Part shown: positions 18,067 to 29,142 of the stretch, piece by piece
Layout of the letters: every line of letters begins with the position of its first letter
Position numbering within the stretch: the first letter of the stretch is position 1
Source: Leishmania mexicana MHOM/GT/2001/U1103
Taxonomy: Eukaryota; Euglenozoa; Kinetoplastea; Trypanosomatida; Trypanosomatidae
Reading direction: 5' to 3'
Assembly (NCBI RefSeq): GCF_000234665.1
Contig: NC_018330.1
Coordinates: 186,001-250,000, forward strand
Length of the DNA stretch: 64,000 nt
Notes under the pieces: generated by a model
Told to the model about the DNA's origin: nothing
What the model saw: the letters and a program-made list of their open reading frames with translations, nothing else
Databases searched by the model: none
Made by a program: the position numbers and the translations under genes

Positions 18067-20598
18067 TCACCGCAGCTGCGCGGCGTACTTCCGCACCAGT
18101 CGTTCGGGCTGCTCCCGCATCCCCACTATTGCCTCCGTGACGACGGCCTCTGGAATCGGGTCTTTCTCGAGCAGCGCAATGACATGCTCCAGACCGCCAA
18201 ACAGCTTCAGCCCACGTAAGTCCTCTGCTTGTATGCTCTCTGGCTTCAACGTCTCCGGCAAACTGTCAATGTCATTGAAGGACCTGCTCACGTATGAGGC
18301 GGAGTCGAACTCCATCACACCGGAGAGGTGGAACGTGTTATTGTGCGTAAGCGCCAGCGAGAAGTACTTCCCGAGGCACGCTTCCCGCACATTCTCCAGC
18401 ACCGGCGTCGGTGTCACCACCTTGCTACCCAACGTGTCGAGCTGGTTCTTGTCGTTGACGCCCCACACATACAGCCTCGCGTTGTCGTCGATGCCGTAAC
18501 TTGTGTAGCAGCCGCAGCCGATGCGGGTGAAGAAGGCGCCGTGTGTGATGCGGACCGGGGTGTAGTAGTGGTCGCAGTCACCCGTGCCCAGTCGCCCACC
18601 TGTCCCGATGCCCCAGGAGTAGATCTCGCCAATGGCGTTGAGCGCCATCCCGTGCCAGCCGCCGGCGGCGACTTGAATGATACCCTTGAGACTGTCGATG
18701 AGCAGCGGTGACAGCACAACACCACGGGTTTCGCCAGAGACGTTGCGCATTATCATGTGTGCCGGGACGACCTTCGGATCCGGCTCCAGTCCTACGCCAC
18801 AGCATTCGATCGTGCCCCAGCTGTACACCTGGCCGGACGCGCTGAGAGCTAGTGCAAAGTAGCTGCCACATGACACCTGGACGATCTCCTTGTCGGCGAG
18901 CCAAGTAATCTCGCGAGGTTGCGAAATGCGCTGGTACTTCTTCGGGTCAACGCCGAGACCGCACTGGGCAAAGCTGTTGTTGCCCCACGCGAAGACCCGC
19001 TCCCCCTCAGTGATAGCCATTGAAAAAGAGAAGCCGGCCGCGACGGACGTGATGATGGTACGGGAAAAGAAGCCGATGCGCGTCGCCTGCGGGTACACGG
19101 GTACACGGTCCTGCGTAAAGTGCTTCGCCTGTGCCGTGTCAAAGCCGAGCTGCCCCCACCCGCCGACGCCGAAGGAGTAGCAGCTGCCGCGCCGACTAAT
19201 CATCAGGGTAAAGCCCGCGCCAACGCCGCAGGACAAGATGCCCTCCTTAAGCCCAATGGAGGTGACCGAGACGGGTACGCCGCGGTGGGGAACACCGAGC
19301 ACAAGCATCGTTGTGTTCTTTGGGATTGTCAGAGACAGCCCGTGCGTTGGCCCGCTCTTCGTCCAAAGGGTGGTGTAGTTCTCCAAGATCGCCTGGCAGC
19401 GCACCATACGCATGCCGTAGCCAATACCGACACCCAGCCCAAGCCCTGTTCCGTAGACGACAGTGTCGCCGTTGTTCAGCAGGAGCGTGGTGTGCATGCG
19501 GCCGCAGCTAGCGTGAATCACCTTGCGCCCACCCGTGATGTTCATCTTGGTCGGTGCCGGCACCGAGTACTCGCCCACTACACCGCACTGGTCACCCTGA
19601 TTATCTCCGCAGGCGTAGGCATTGCCGTCGTCAGTAATGAAGACGGTGTGGAAGGAGCCGCAGGCGACGTCGACAACACGCTTACCCTTCATGGCCGTCA
19701 CCACCTCCGGCAACAGGTGGTCATCCTGGTCACCGTGGCCAAGACGGCCGCTGTTCCCTATGCCCCACGTATAGACAGAGCCGTCCGCCGACACTGCTGC
19801 GTAGTGCCAGGGACCGCTAGAGAGGAGCTTGATGTCCTTGTCATCGAGGCTATCGATGCGCACCGGCACGCGCGCCACTACTCGGGACTCCGACTGCGGA
19901 GACTGCACCAACTCTAAGCCGGCGGCAGCCAACTTCTCCGCCACGGCGTCGCGGTCGCCGAGCAGCGTCGCCTCACCCCACCCGTAGACTGCGCCCGATA
20001 TGGTCCGCGCCAACACACTGTAGTTGGAGCACGCCACTTCCACTACACTCTCGTCTGGCACAACGCGCAGCTGCCCGTAGCCACAGCATGTGTTGTTAAG
20101 ATCCTGGTGGCACTGTCCGCAGTTGTTTGCGCCCCATGTGAAGACGTTACCCTTCAGGGACACGCACGCATAGAAAGCAGATCCAGCCGCGACATCCACG
20201 ACTACGTCGTCATGCGTGAACGGGATGACATCCACCTGCCCAGGGCAGATGGGCATATTCGCCTCGTTCGCGATCACACGCGGGCAGAAGCGCGGGTTTC
20301 CAACGCCGAGCTCACCCCACATGCCGCCGCCCATGGCCATCAAGATGTTGCGCACGCCCAGCCAAACAGACGAGAGACCGCCGCAGGCCATGCGGATCGG
20401 CTTGTCATGACCGCCAATCATCATTGGCGTCACCAGGTTGTAGCGGAAGTTTGTGCCGAGCTCGCCATTGCGGCAGAAGCCCCAGCCAACGATAACGCCA
20501 TCGCCGCTGATGTAGCGCTCCACAAGCTTGCGCGTGGCTGGGGACACGTTCTCCATGTTGACGTACAGGGCGCCAGGCGTCTCCATGACAGGTTGCAT
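18067..20598 (-). CDS. RCC1-repeat protein, about 12 repeats
   Basis: 843 aa from ATG 20596-20598; the frame extends upstream only to a GTG. RCC1 blades are clear throughout, each with a core like VYTWGIGNSGRLGHGD. Others include FTWGANNCGQC, VFAWGNNSFAQCGLG, IYSWGIGTGGRLGTGD and LYVWGVNDKNQLD. The number of blades suggests two seven-bladed propellers, or one and a half. No F-box, BTB or FYVE partner domain is visible. The C-terminal 60 residues form a helical tail (LRGLKLFGGLEHVIALLEKD) that has a counterpart in the neighbouring gene at 21806-27037. RCC1-fold proteins act as Ran exchange factors or as docking scaffolds. I see nothing that identifies this one as the Ran GEF, so the function is open. 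Confidence 0.92.
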   Translation of the reverse strand: MQPVMETPGALYVNMENVSPATRKLVERYISGDGVIVGWGFCRNGELGTNFRYNLVTPMMIGGHDKPIRMACGGLSSVWLGVRNILMAMGGGMWGELGVGNPRFCPRVIANEANMPICPGQVDVIPFTHDDVVVDVAAGSAFYACVSLKGNVFTWGANNCGQCHQDLNNTCCGYGQLRVVPDESVVEVACSNYSVLARTISGAVYGWGEATLLGDRDAVAEKLAAAGLELVQSPQSESRVVARVPVRIDSLDDKDIKLLSSGPWHYAAVSADGSVYTWGIGNSGRLGHGDQDDHLLPEVVTAMKGKRVVDVACGSFHTVFITDDGNAYACGDNQGDQCGVVGEYSVPAPTKMNITGGRKVIHASCGRMHTTLLLNNGDTVVYGTGLGLGVGIGYGMRMVRCQAILENYTTLWTKSGPTHGLSLTIPKNTTMLVLGVPHRGVPVSVTSIGLKEGILSCGVGAGFTLMISRRGSCYSFGVGGWGQLGFDTAQAKHFTQDRVPVYPQATRIGFFSRTIITSVAAGFSFSMAITEGERVFAWGNNSFAQCGLGVDPKKYQRISQPREITWLADKEIVQVSCGSYFALALSASGQVYSWGTIECCGVGLEPDPKVVPAHMIMRNVSGETRGVVLSPLLIDSLKGIIQVAAGGWHGMALNAIGEIYSWGIGTGGRLGTGDCDHYYTPVRITHGAFFTRIGCGCYTSYGIDDNARLYVWGVNDKNQLDTLGSKVVTPTPVLENVREACLGKYFSLALTHNNTFHLSGVMEFDSASYVSRSFNDIDSLPETLKPESIQAEDLRGLKLFGGLEHVIALLEKDPIPEAVVTEAIVGMREQPERLVRKYAAQLR

Positions 20599-21805
20599 GG
20601 TTGTGGCCTGAATATTCGTATTGCGCCACGTAAAGCTACCCCGATGGACGACCCCAGTGACAGGCGGGGGCCTGCCGAAGGAAGAGTCAATGGGGGGATA
20701 CAGAAGGGGGAGGGGGGCGTCGTATGTTGCGGCGTACGTATGTGGATGTGTGACTGCTTGTGTTGATGTGAAAGCAATGAAAGGGGAGAGCGACACGTTA
20801 GGGGGGAGGGAGGACGCCGCAGAGGTAAGATGAGCACCTCAGAGAAGGAGGAGGGGGAGGGGGTAAGACTGTGGTAGTCGGGGTGAGGTGGGGGGACCAA
20901 TGTGCGCATGCAAGGATCCACCAAGGGAGGGAAAACACGGATGCCGTAGAGGAGTAAGAAGGCACATCCGTAGCAGACAGTCCACACAAGGAGAGGAGGG
21001 TAAGAAGGAAGCGCAGAGATGAGCCGGGCACTTTGGAGTGTTGACGAGCTCCCAACGTATTCTGTGTGCCTGGGTAGAGGAAGGGTGAGGCGTGCGGGGC
21101 AGAGACCCCCGACATACCCACCCTGACGCACGCATAAGTGGTTGGTTTCAAACGGATTGGAGGAAAGGAGGTGGAAGCGACGCGCTCTGATCAGCGAGGA
21201 GGAGAGGCGCGCTGCGCCTGCGATGGCGCAATGCAGTCCCAAACGTGAATGCCGAGCCTACTCGTGGTGGCGTGCGCTTCGTTTCTCCCCAGTGCATACC
21301 TCTCGCACGCGCCGTGTTGCTTGTCTGTGCTTCCTGCAGCGTGATCCCGTTGTTCGGAAAGCCGCTCACGGGTGAAGATCTCCCCCCCCGCCGGCCCCCA
21401 CTCCTCAGAGTCCCCTCGCCCTTGCTACGTCCGTCGTCACGCAACGTAGGGGAAGAATGTACAGAGAAAGACGAGATGGAACACTGGGAAGGAGTCAGAG
21501 TGGGGAGGGAGGGAGGGAGGGGGGCAGTACAGTGGTACGGTAAGGTGGTAGCCCTTTGTCTGCCATAGATGCGCACACGCACGCACCATAGACAGACGCC
21601 GTGGCATTCCGTGTGGAGCACGTACGCGCAGCCGCACAAAAAAAAATTCCAAAAAAAAGAAGGCGGACTGCGTGGCGAAGGCGCAGCCGCATCGTCCACG
21701 TGACTCGCTACACACACACACAGAGGTCAGCACGAGCTCGCACAACGCCGTTCCTCCACCCTCCTCCCCCCTCCCAACCCCCTTGTCATGCTCTTCTTCT
21801 CTGGC
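20599..21805. other. Intergenic spacer between the RCC1 paralogues
   Basis: This holds the 3' UTR of the giant RCC1 gene and the splice-acceptor region of the smaller one. The plus strand is purine-rich near 20690-20880. No coding or structural RNA signal was recognised. Confidence 0.6.
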
Positions 21806-24800
21806 TCACGCCTCCCGCACGGCATTTTCAGTCTGGCGCAGGAGCACTTGAAGGCCCGTCTGTGCCATACCCACCTCAGCCGTTGAGGGCCGATATTTCT
21901 CCATGACAACGAAGATTTGCTCCCAGCCAGCGAAGCAGCGGATGCCCAAGATGCGCTCATCAGCAGCCGAGGGCGGCGGTGGCGAAGACAACAATGGCTT
22001 CGGGAGTTTGGAGGTCGCGGCGGCCCGCACTTTTGGCCTACGCTGAGCCGGATGGATCCGCGGCGGCGTCTGCGCATGCACTCGCACCATGAAAGTGGCT
22101 CTCGTGGTCGTCACCGTAGACGAGGCAGCGGTCATTCCTGCGTCGACTTCTTGGGCGGCGGAGTGATCCGGTGGAAACGGCAGCAGGGGCGGTGCCCGAG
22201 CGTCCAGGGTGTCCCACGTTGCAGACAACGGCTTGCGAGCCTGCGTCACTGTCGACGTCCTCGCCCGCACAGGTGGCGGTGTGGCGCCACCGGTGACCCG
22301 GTGCAGCGGCATTGGGATGCACGCGTCCGCCTCGCTGGGAACCTCTGCATGGGAGAGAGGCGCCCCGGCGTCTGGTGCTGAGTACTCGGCGCTGTTGAGG
22401 TACGCTCCCGAGGAGGCTAAGTTTGTCTGCGCCTCCTCGTCAACGGTATAGACGCCCCAGCCGGTACCGCTGCGGGCATCCCCTGCGTCCATCGTACCGA
22501 GTGTGACGGCTGTCGCGGCCTGGGGCATGCTCCCTTGCACGCTTGGAATCAGTCCCGAGATGCTCGGGAGGGAGTACGCGGACGTCATGTCGTGTCCATG
22601 ATCTAGCGGCGTCGCATCACGCGCGCCCAGCCGCGGTGAGGTGAAGGGCGCCAGTTCGCCGACCATCGTCGTGGCGCGCGAGGGCGGGGTCGTTGGACTA
22701 CCGCGACCCATGACCATTAGGGGAAGAGAAGGGCTTGCGCGCTGCAGCGGTGACTTGCAGGTGCGCGCAGAAGTGGATAATGCAGTGGCCGTGCCCATCC
22801 CCGCAACACATGACCGCGGCGGCGACAGAGGCTGGGGACGGTGTTGATGCTGGCCGTCTGTAGGCAGCATCGCAGACTTGCCGGCAGCCGGGAGGCCAAC
22901 AGAGAAAGATGGTGGCGGTTCCCTGTCATTTTTGGACGCGCCCTCCGCGTCAGCTTTCCCATGATGCCTTTGCTGGCGCGGTGCAGTCGCCACAGCAGCA
23001 GATGCGCCACCACTGCCGCTTCCGAGCAAGGATGCACTGAAGCTGGAGTGCGGTTCTGTAGGAGAGCGCCATACCGGCTCGTTGACGTCGATGGAGAAGG
23101 GTGGCTGAGGGGTGCTGTGGAAGCTGGACAGAAGATACCTCTGGCCACCATACCGGATCCGACCCGAGACGCTTACCTGACCGTCTTCGAACACCACCAC
23201 GCCGAACTCACCTGTGAAGGCGGCGTCTCGCACCTGTCGCGCAACTGCGGTTGGGGTAGCGATGACGCTGGCGTGTTCAGGCGCCGCATCGCTGCCCTGC
23301 TTCTGTTCAGTCGCCGAGCGTTGAAGAGTGCTGCCGCCGGTGCTGATGCTCGTGCCTTTGCCACTGGTCGGCATGCCACACTCGCCGAACCTGTTCACGC
23401 CCCACACCCACAGCTCCCCCTCATCACTGATCGCAAAGGAGTTGTTGGGCCCGCAGCCAATGCTGCGGATAGTCTGTGAGAGCGCCACCTGCACTGGCGC
23501 CGGGGTGATCGAGGTGAGGAGGGTTGAATCGGAGACACCGGCGGTGCTGCCCGTGCCGAGAACGCCGACGCCCCAGGCGAAGACGCTGCACGACGCCGTC
23601 ATCGCCACAGCGTGGTGGAGCCCTGCTGCCACCGCTACAATGTCGCTCAGGCCGGCGACGCGCATGGGCACTGACACATCGCTACCCTTAGCCTTTGTCG
23701 GCGATGTCGGCGCGCCCAAGCCGCAGTATATGGCCTCGCCGTGGGTGAGCACCTCTCCATCGGCAGTGAGGGCAACGACAAAGGTACCCCCGCACACAAT
23801 CTGCACAATCCGCTCACTTGCGTAGGCGGCGATGCGCACTGGCGAAAAGACTTGCGTGACATCTGCCGGCTGGCACAACTTTCGATGGTCATTGCTGCCC
23901 CAACCGTACACGACCCCGCTCCTGTCCAGGGCGAGGACGAAGTCGGGGCCGCAACGCACATGCTGTATGACGACGTCCGACGGGATTTGCACCTCGCGGA
24001 ACGCCGCAGCGACAGTGACGTCATCGCGATGATTCGGCTTCATGCAGTCTCCAATGCCGAGCTGGCCACGCTCGCCACGTCCAATGGCAACGAGGGAGTT
24101 GTTCTCTGACAGCACCACGAGGAAGCCTGCGCCGGAGCCGGCGCACCGAACACCGCTGCGCACGATCAGGCTCGACACCCGAGACACCTCCTCGATGGTG
24201 GAGTGGCCCACCACCATCACGGAAGTTCGACGGTGCACGACACCTGCCATGCTTTGCAGATGGCCGCAGTGCAGCGTCAGAGTCACATAGTTGGTGAGGA
24301 TGCGCGACGGGGCGAAAAGCTGGCGTCCGTAGCCGAGGCCGATGCCGCACGTCCTGTACGATCCGCATGCGACAACGTCACCGTCCGCCAGCAAGATGCA
24401 CGTGTGCTCTCGCGCACATATCACCGCCACCGCCTTCATCGGAAGCGGCACCATCGTTGGCAAGCGCCGCGGCGCACGCCCGCGCAGCCCGAGCTGCCCC
24501 TCGGTGTTCTCGCCGAAAACGTAGACGGCCCCGGTACTCGTGAGGACGGCGCTGTGGGCGTTGGAGCAGCTTGCATCAACCACAAAAGACGACCGTAGCC
24601 CCTCGACAAGTCGTGGCTTCACTTCTGAGTAGTCGGTGCCGTGCCCAAGTCGCCCGTTTCGGCCAACACCCCATGTGTATACCTCGCCTTTCTGCGAGAT
24701 GGCGAGTGCGTGCCACGGTCCAGCGCGCACTGCCGCCATGGGGGTTGGTGTGGCAAGCTGCAAGTGCACTATCTGCCTGGAACACTTGCACCGATCGGGT

Positions 24801-27037
24801 GTCAGACTCTGCTCTAGCCCCTTGCTGCTCATGTTGCACCCCAGCATCGATGCAACGCCCCAGGTGCCCATAACGCCGTCGTCGAACAGTAGTACGCCGA
24901 AGAACTGGCCAAAGCAGACGTCAAGTATCTTGTAGACCCCGGCCCTCAGCCGCACCGGCGTCAACACATGGCTCGCCTCCGGCATCGTCAGACACTGTCC
25001 GTAAACGTTGTGGCCCCAGCAGTACAGCGCGCTGTCTCCAGCGAGCGCCATGGCGCACGCGGTGCCAGCGGCAATGCGGGTGACGCGTTCGTTGTCCTTG
25101 AGAAGAACCCGCTGAAGCTTGCTCACTCCAGCGTCGGAGTAGCGCGCGCTGCACTCGCCAATGCCGAGCTGACCGTTGTCGGCGCGGCCGCAGCTGTACA
25201 GCGCACCATTAACGGTCAACACATACGTGACGGCGAGCCCGCAGGCAACCTGTGCCGCACGTGCGGCCGTGTGAACATGTGAGGGAAGGTAAACATAGCC
25301 TGCCGCGCTGGTGGCATCGGGAGAGGTGGCGCGGACCGCAAAATCTCCAGCAGAAGCTGTCGATGTGGCCTTCGGCAATCTGGCGGAAGGCGAGGCTTGG
25401 AACTGATCTGCCACACTCCGTCCCCCGGATCGCTTCTCAGACAGAGTATCCATCGTGGATAGTCCGCGCCCAAGCGACACCTTGGATACGGTCACGTGCG
25501 GGCGTGCTGTAGGGGAACCCTCCCCAACCAGACTCCCCTGGCCCTCGTTGCTCTCCAGGGCCGAGGCGTCGGGCGAGCTCGAGCACTGCTGCTTGGCGTT
25601 CACAGAAACCGGAGCGGCGCCGCCGACTTTGGCATTCGAACCAGCGGGGTCGCTGCTCGCGGTGACATTTTTTGGTAGCCCATGCGTGGATCGTCTGCAT
25701 CGCTGGCGATGCTGACCGAGGGCGCCTTTTGCCAACGAGCCCCAGCTCAGCAGCTTGCCTTCCTCCAGGTAATATCGCAGCAGAGAACTGCCCACGCACT
25801 GACGGTGATACGCGACGGCGCTAGGGTTGGGCGACAAGAACGTCATCTCATTGCGCACAGCAAACGGGTGCGGGTCATCGCCTTCTGCTGCGACGTCGGG
25901 TTCACGTATCTGCACTGCCGCTTCCAGGATGGACCCCCATCCGCGCCGAGGCTCCGCAAGAAGCGTCCGTGATGAGTCGGTGGCAGGTGGCTTCGACGTC
26001 TGCTCCTGCTGCTTGCGCTCGCGCCACACGTGAAGGCGAGTCAGGTCGTCGAGTGTGGGCAAGCGCGGCGCACAGCCAACGCCGTGATACACAGAAAAAA
26101 GCACTACAGGGGTCGGAAAGTGAGCCGTCATCGGTATCTCCGCCACAAGTGACTGAAAAGCCGGGGAGACTCGATCCCCATCACCGTCGTCGCAAGTCAT
26201 CCCTCCCGCAGCCCTTGCACCGCTGCTGCTCTCACGCAACGCCACACTTACGTAGAGCGGGTTGACAGGGTAGGGAGCATTGATAGACTTACGGGGGAGC
26301 TCACGATACCACCGTGTTGGTTGCAGCGGTAAGTCCGTCGACGTACCGGGGATAGAGACCAGCAGCGAGCTTCGATTCTGAATGCCCGCACAGCGCGGTG
26401 GACTTCCCGAGCCGCTCGTCGCAGCATGCGGCTGATGATTTGTCGGAGCAGTTAGAGAAGTGAGGCCGCCACTACACCCTGCCGCTGCAGCAGCCACTCT
26501 GGCAGTATGGTGTGGCAGCGCTGAGGTGAACTCGGCAAATTCAATTCGACCTTCAAAGCGTGGCGACAGCCGTCTAAAATCAGTCGATCCGGTCATAACG
26601 TTCAGCGATGTCGCGCTTTGGAGCAAATCCTGTGGGCGACACCCATACACACCGATGAGCAGCGTCACAAACATGACCACATAATACTGCTGCCAGCGCC
26701 TGAGAGCAAAGTAAGCGTCAAGTATCATATCACGGCACTGCTGCAAGCCGAGTGAAAGGAGAACGCTCTTTACATCGTGTCCTTCCTGTGCATGCCGCGC
26801 GCCTAGAACTGCGAGAATGCGCAGTGCGTAGAAGGCCTCCCTGCTAGGGAGCGCCGAGCTCGGCGCTTGTGACTCGCGAAGCGCAACGCCTTCACGAAGC
26901 ATGAGTGTTGCAAGTGCAGTGTAGGCCCTGGCGCCTAGCTTACCCGTTGGTGCCTGCTGCCCTGCCTCGATGCAGTCCACTATATCCGGCAGACTGGAAG
27001 TGTCGCCTTGGCACAACCGTCTGCACGCCGCCTCCAT
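21806..27037 (-). CDS. Giant RCC1-repeat protein, paralogue of its downstream neighbour
   Basis: 1743 aa from ATG 27035-27037; only GTG lies further upstream. Residues 1 to about 560 are not RCC1: a helical N-terminus with a hydrophobic stretch (QYYVVMFVTLLIGVYG, about residues 118-133) is followed by beta-rich and Ser/Pro-rich parts. RCC1 blades run from about 570 to 1290, for example LYSCGRADNGQLGIGE, VYTWGVGRNGRLGHGT, VYVFGENTEGQLGL, VYGWGSNDHRKL and LWVWGVNRFGECG. About 350 residues of low complexity then precede a short conserved tail (ILGIRCFAGWEQIFVVMEKY), which matches the tail of the smaller RCC1 protein. The blade order and an unusual GIGLGYGRQL/GVGIGYGMRM blade are shared by both proteins, so they are tandem paralogues. 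Function unknown; a large cytoplasmic or membrane-associated scaffold is plausible. Confidence 0.92.
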   Translation of the reverse strand: MEAACRRLCQGDTSSLPDIVDCIEAGQQAPTGKLGARAYTALATLMLREGVALRESQAPSSALPSREAFYALRILAVLGARHAQEGHDVKSVLLSLGLQQCRDMILDAYFALRRWQQYYVVMFVTLLIGVYGCRPQDLLQSATSLNVMTGSTDFRRLSPRFEGRIEFAEFTSALPHHTARVAAAAAGCSGGLTSLTAPTNHQPHAATSGSGSPPRCAGIQNRSSLLVSIPGTSTDLPLQPTRWYRELPRKSINAPYPVNPLYVSVALRESSSGARAAGGMTCDDGDGDRVSPAFQSLVAEIPMTAHFPTPVVLFSVYHGVGCAPRLPTLDDLTRLHVWRERKQQEQTSKPPATDSSRTLLAEPRRGWGSILEAAVQIREPDVAAEGDDPHPFAVRNEMTFLSPNPSAVAYHRQCVGSSLLRYYLEEGKLLSWGSLAKGALGQHRQRCRRSTHGLPKNVTASSDPAGSNAKVGGAAPVSVNAKQQCSSSPDASALESNEGQGSLVGEGSPTARPHVTVSKVSLGRGLSTMDTLSEKRSGGRSVADQFQASPSARLPKATSTASAGDFAVRATSPDATSAAGYVYLPSHVHTAARAAQVACGLAVTYVLTVNGALYSCGRADNGQLGIGECSARYSDAGVSKLQRVLLKDNERVTRIAAGTACAMALAGDSALYCWGHNVYGQCLTMPEASHVLTPVRLRAGVYKILDVCFGQFFGVLLFDDGVMGTWGVASMLGCNMSSKGLEQSLTPDRCKCSRQIVHLQLATPTPMAAVRAGPWHALAISQKGEVYTWGVGRNGRLGHGTDYSEVKPRLVEGLRSSFVVDASCSNAHSAVLTSTGAVYVFGENTEGQLGLRGRAPRRLPTMVPLPMKAVAVICAREHTCILLADGDVVACGSYRTCGIGLGYGRQLFAPSRILTNYVTLTLHCGHLQSMAGVVHRRTSVMVVGHSTIEEVSRVSSLIVRSGVRCAGSGAGFLVVLSENNSLVAIGRGERGQLGIGDCMKPNHRDDVTVAAAFREVQIPSDVVIQHVRCGPDFVLALDRSGVVYGWGSNDHRKLCQPADVTQVFSPVRIAAYASERIVQIVCGGTFVVALTADGEVLTHGEAIYCGLGAPTSPTKAKGSDVSVPMRVAGLSDIVAVAAGLHHAVAMTASCSVFAWGVGVLGTGSTAGVSDSTLLTSITPAPVQVALSQTIRSIGCGPNNSFAISDEGELWVWGVNRFGECGMPTSGKGTSISTGGSTLQRSATEQKQGSDAAPEHASVIATPTAVARQVRDAAFTGEFGVVVFEDGQVSVSGRIRYGGQRYLLSSFHSTPQPPFSIDVNEPVWRSPTEPHSSFSASLLGSGSGGASAAVATAPRQQRHHGKADAEGASKNDREPPPSFSVGLPAAGKSAMLPTDGQHQHRPQPLSPPRSCVAGMGTATALSTSARTCKSPLQRASPSLPLMVMGRGSPTTPPSRATTMVGELAPFTSPRLGARDATPLDHGHDMTSAYSLPSISGLIPSVQGSMPQAATAVTLGTMDAGDARSGTGWGVYTVDEEAQTNLASSGAYLNSAEYSAPDAGAPLSHAEVPSEADACIPMPLHRVTGGATPPPVRARTSTVTQARKPLSATWDTLDARAPPLLPFPPDHSAAQEVDAGMTAASSTVTTTRATFMVRVHAQTPPRIHPAQRRPKVRAAATSKLPKPLLSSPPPPSAADERILGIRCFAGWEQIFVVMEKYRPSTAEVGMAQTGLQVLLRQTENAVREA

Positions 27038-27864
27038 AGAAAGAAAAGCAAAGTGCTTGGGTGTGCGAGCGAGAGAGCTCTCGGTAGCCACGTGGCAAAT
27101 GTACCCCGTCTGCTGGAAAGACACGATAAACCGGTGCTGGATTAAAGGAATCCAGTGCGTCGGAAAAAGAATACGCGTTTGAGAAACAAAAGAAAAGGAA
27201 TACAACCTGGGTGTGCGAGCCAAAGGGAGACTAACTGCGCCCAAAAAAAAAATGTGCACGCGTTTGTTTTATGGATACAGCAGTGTCACTTTCTCAAGCA
27301 CAGGGGGTCGAGATATCCTCATGGCCTCCGCAACAGGGGAGAAGCTGCTTGTGCGTGCAAGAATGGAGTACAAGAACAACAAAAGAGTAGCACGTGCAAA
27401 AAGGGGTAAGAGGCCGACTGATCGTACAGACGCTGGTGCAACGCCTCCGCGTTGTGCTTTGTGACCGCCACGCAAAACGATAGCGGGAAACGGAGGGTTT
27501 AAGGAAAACGATATGCGTGAAATCGGCCCTTAGCAGCGGACTTGGTAGCGCGGGAGTAAAGGGGAAAAGCAGGGGCGCATGAGGGCAGTGAGCAGGAAGG
27601 TGGGTAGTTGCGAAAGAAAGAGAGAGTGGATTGCAGAAGCTGATTTGCGTTTTGTCATCGCTTTGTATCACTAGAAAGGAAAAAACATGAAGGAGAACAA
27701 GTGATAGATGCATTGACTTTCTCCAGAGTTGCCCACTACGCGCATATGACAACTGGTGCGGTGGCGGTGGTGTTCACACAGCACAGATAAGGAAAAAAAG
27801 ACCAGTAGAGGGAGGTCAGTTGTTGCTTTGTTGTCTCTCCGTTCTTGGTCAAGACACTCGCATG
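27038..27864. other. Intergenic spacer, lower GC
   Basis: This lies between the IST3-like stop and the giant RCC1 start. It is noticeably less GC-rich than the flanking spacers. No feature is supported. Confidence 0.55.
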
Positions 27865-28341
27865 TTACAGCGTAATGTTATGCCGGCACAGCCACTGCGC
27901 ATATGTTTCCACCTCTTCATTGTACAACTGAGGCACAACAACCTCCTCGCATCGCTCCACCGTTATCCCCTTCTGCTCACCGGAAGACACTGAACCTTCC
28001 TGTGACTCCGAAAGGAAGAAATGCTCACCCTTGTCGTAGTTGCTGTTAAGTTCGTCGGCTGCCAGAATTCCACTGCGGTAGTCTTTGAACTTCACGAATG
28101 CAGTTCCCAGAAAGCGGCCAGTTTTCCGGTGGCGCACGAAACGGACGTCAACAATTTCACCGAATTGCGAAAAGACGGTTACAATATCTCCTTCAGATAT
28201 CTGAGGGGTGCTGCTATCGTCCCCCACGTCCTTCAGTGGCTGACTAAGCAAGCGCCTTATGATGATCCACGGTGCGCTTCCTAGCAAGGCGTGATACTCA
28301 GGTGTGTAAGGGCCGGAGTTTCCGTTGCGGTACTTCTTCAT
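27865..28341 (-). CDS. Single-RRM protein resembling IST3/Snu17/RBMX2
   Basis: 158 aa from ATG 28339-28341. One RRM spans about residues 22-110. The segment EGDIVTVFSQFGEIVDVRFV is followed by RNP1-like LGTAFVKFKDYRSGILAADELN. This closely follows the pattern of yeast Ist3/Snu17 and human RBMX2 (EGDI-x-xVFS-x-xG-x-x-V, then F-x-x-x-DQRSTILAVDN-x-N). Those proteins belong to the RES complex and the U2 SF3b neighbourhood of the spliceosome. The RNP2 strand is divergent (WIIIRRLL), and a short Asp/Ser insert follows it. The C-terminus is acidic and lacks an RS region. In trypanosomatids a role in trans-splicing would be expected; this is inferred from the family. Codon use is less GC-biased than in the neighbours. 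Confidence 0.85.
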   Translation of the reverse strand: MKKYRNGNSGPYTPEYHALLGSAPWIIIRRLLSQPLKDVGDDSSTPQISEGDIVTVFSQFGEIVDVRFVRHRKTGRFLGTAFVKFKDYRSGILAADELNSNYDKGEHFFLSESQEGSVSSGEQKGITVERCEEVVVPQLYNEEVETYAQWLCRHNITL

Positions 28342-29142
28342 TATGACCCCACACCGGAGCAGAGCGGTTGAGCTACGGATAGTAAGTCGCAGCTACCGCT
28401 TTTTTTTCTTTGCTTGAATAAGCAAACCAGAAAAAGAGTGTTGCGATTGGGAAGCGGAAGAAAGGCTGAAGAGAAGTTTCGGGAAGCGAGAGAGTCACAT
28501 GCCAGCTCACAGAGACCCCTTTTTGCTTTTACAAAAGCAGCTTTCCAAACTGTCACATTCCAGTGCGGCCTTTGGGAGGGTACAGTGGCGTTTTCTGTGA
28601 CAGTGCTGCTCCAATGGGCAATGTGTCTTCTGTTATGGTCGCCTTATTCTGATGGGAAATCCACGCAACAGGGAAGGGTCGAAAGCAAAAGACAAAGTGG
28701 AGCTGCAGGGAGTCGATGTTGCAAGGAGGAAACGTCGGTCTGAACAGACAGGCCATTCAGACAGATGAGAAAAGAAACCAAGAGTACAAAGTAACAATGC
28801 AACAAGGGGCCCAGAGTGGAAGCGGCTACGCAATCCTTTTTTTTCACCTGGCAGCACAGAATGAGGCGGAAAAAAAAACACCGAAAGACAACCCTAGGAG
28901 CATGGCTGCATTGACAAGCAGATGGCAATAGTAGACGAAAGGGCACAAAAGACCACCTAATTAGAAATATATATATATATATATATATATATGGAACTCT
29001 ACCCGTAATACAACGAAAACAGTCACCTTGAGCTCTACACGAAAAGAATCAATAGACAATAAAGGCGTGTACACCCAGTAATATATATGTGTGTAGACGA
29101 TGCCAAGAGCGTCCTCCGATTTCCAATTGAGTGAGTTTGTTG
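28342..29142. other. Intergenic spacer with (TA)n tract
   Basis: AT-richer than most of the window. It holds a (TA)13 run at 28967-28992, about 150 bp downstream of the stop at 29143 and so in that gene's presumed 3' UTR. No coding signal. Confidence 0.6.
28967..28992. repeat. (TA)n microsatellite
   Basis: A perfect alternating A/T tract of 26 bases, 150 bp past the stop codon of the 522-aa protein gene. Confidence 0.9.
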
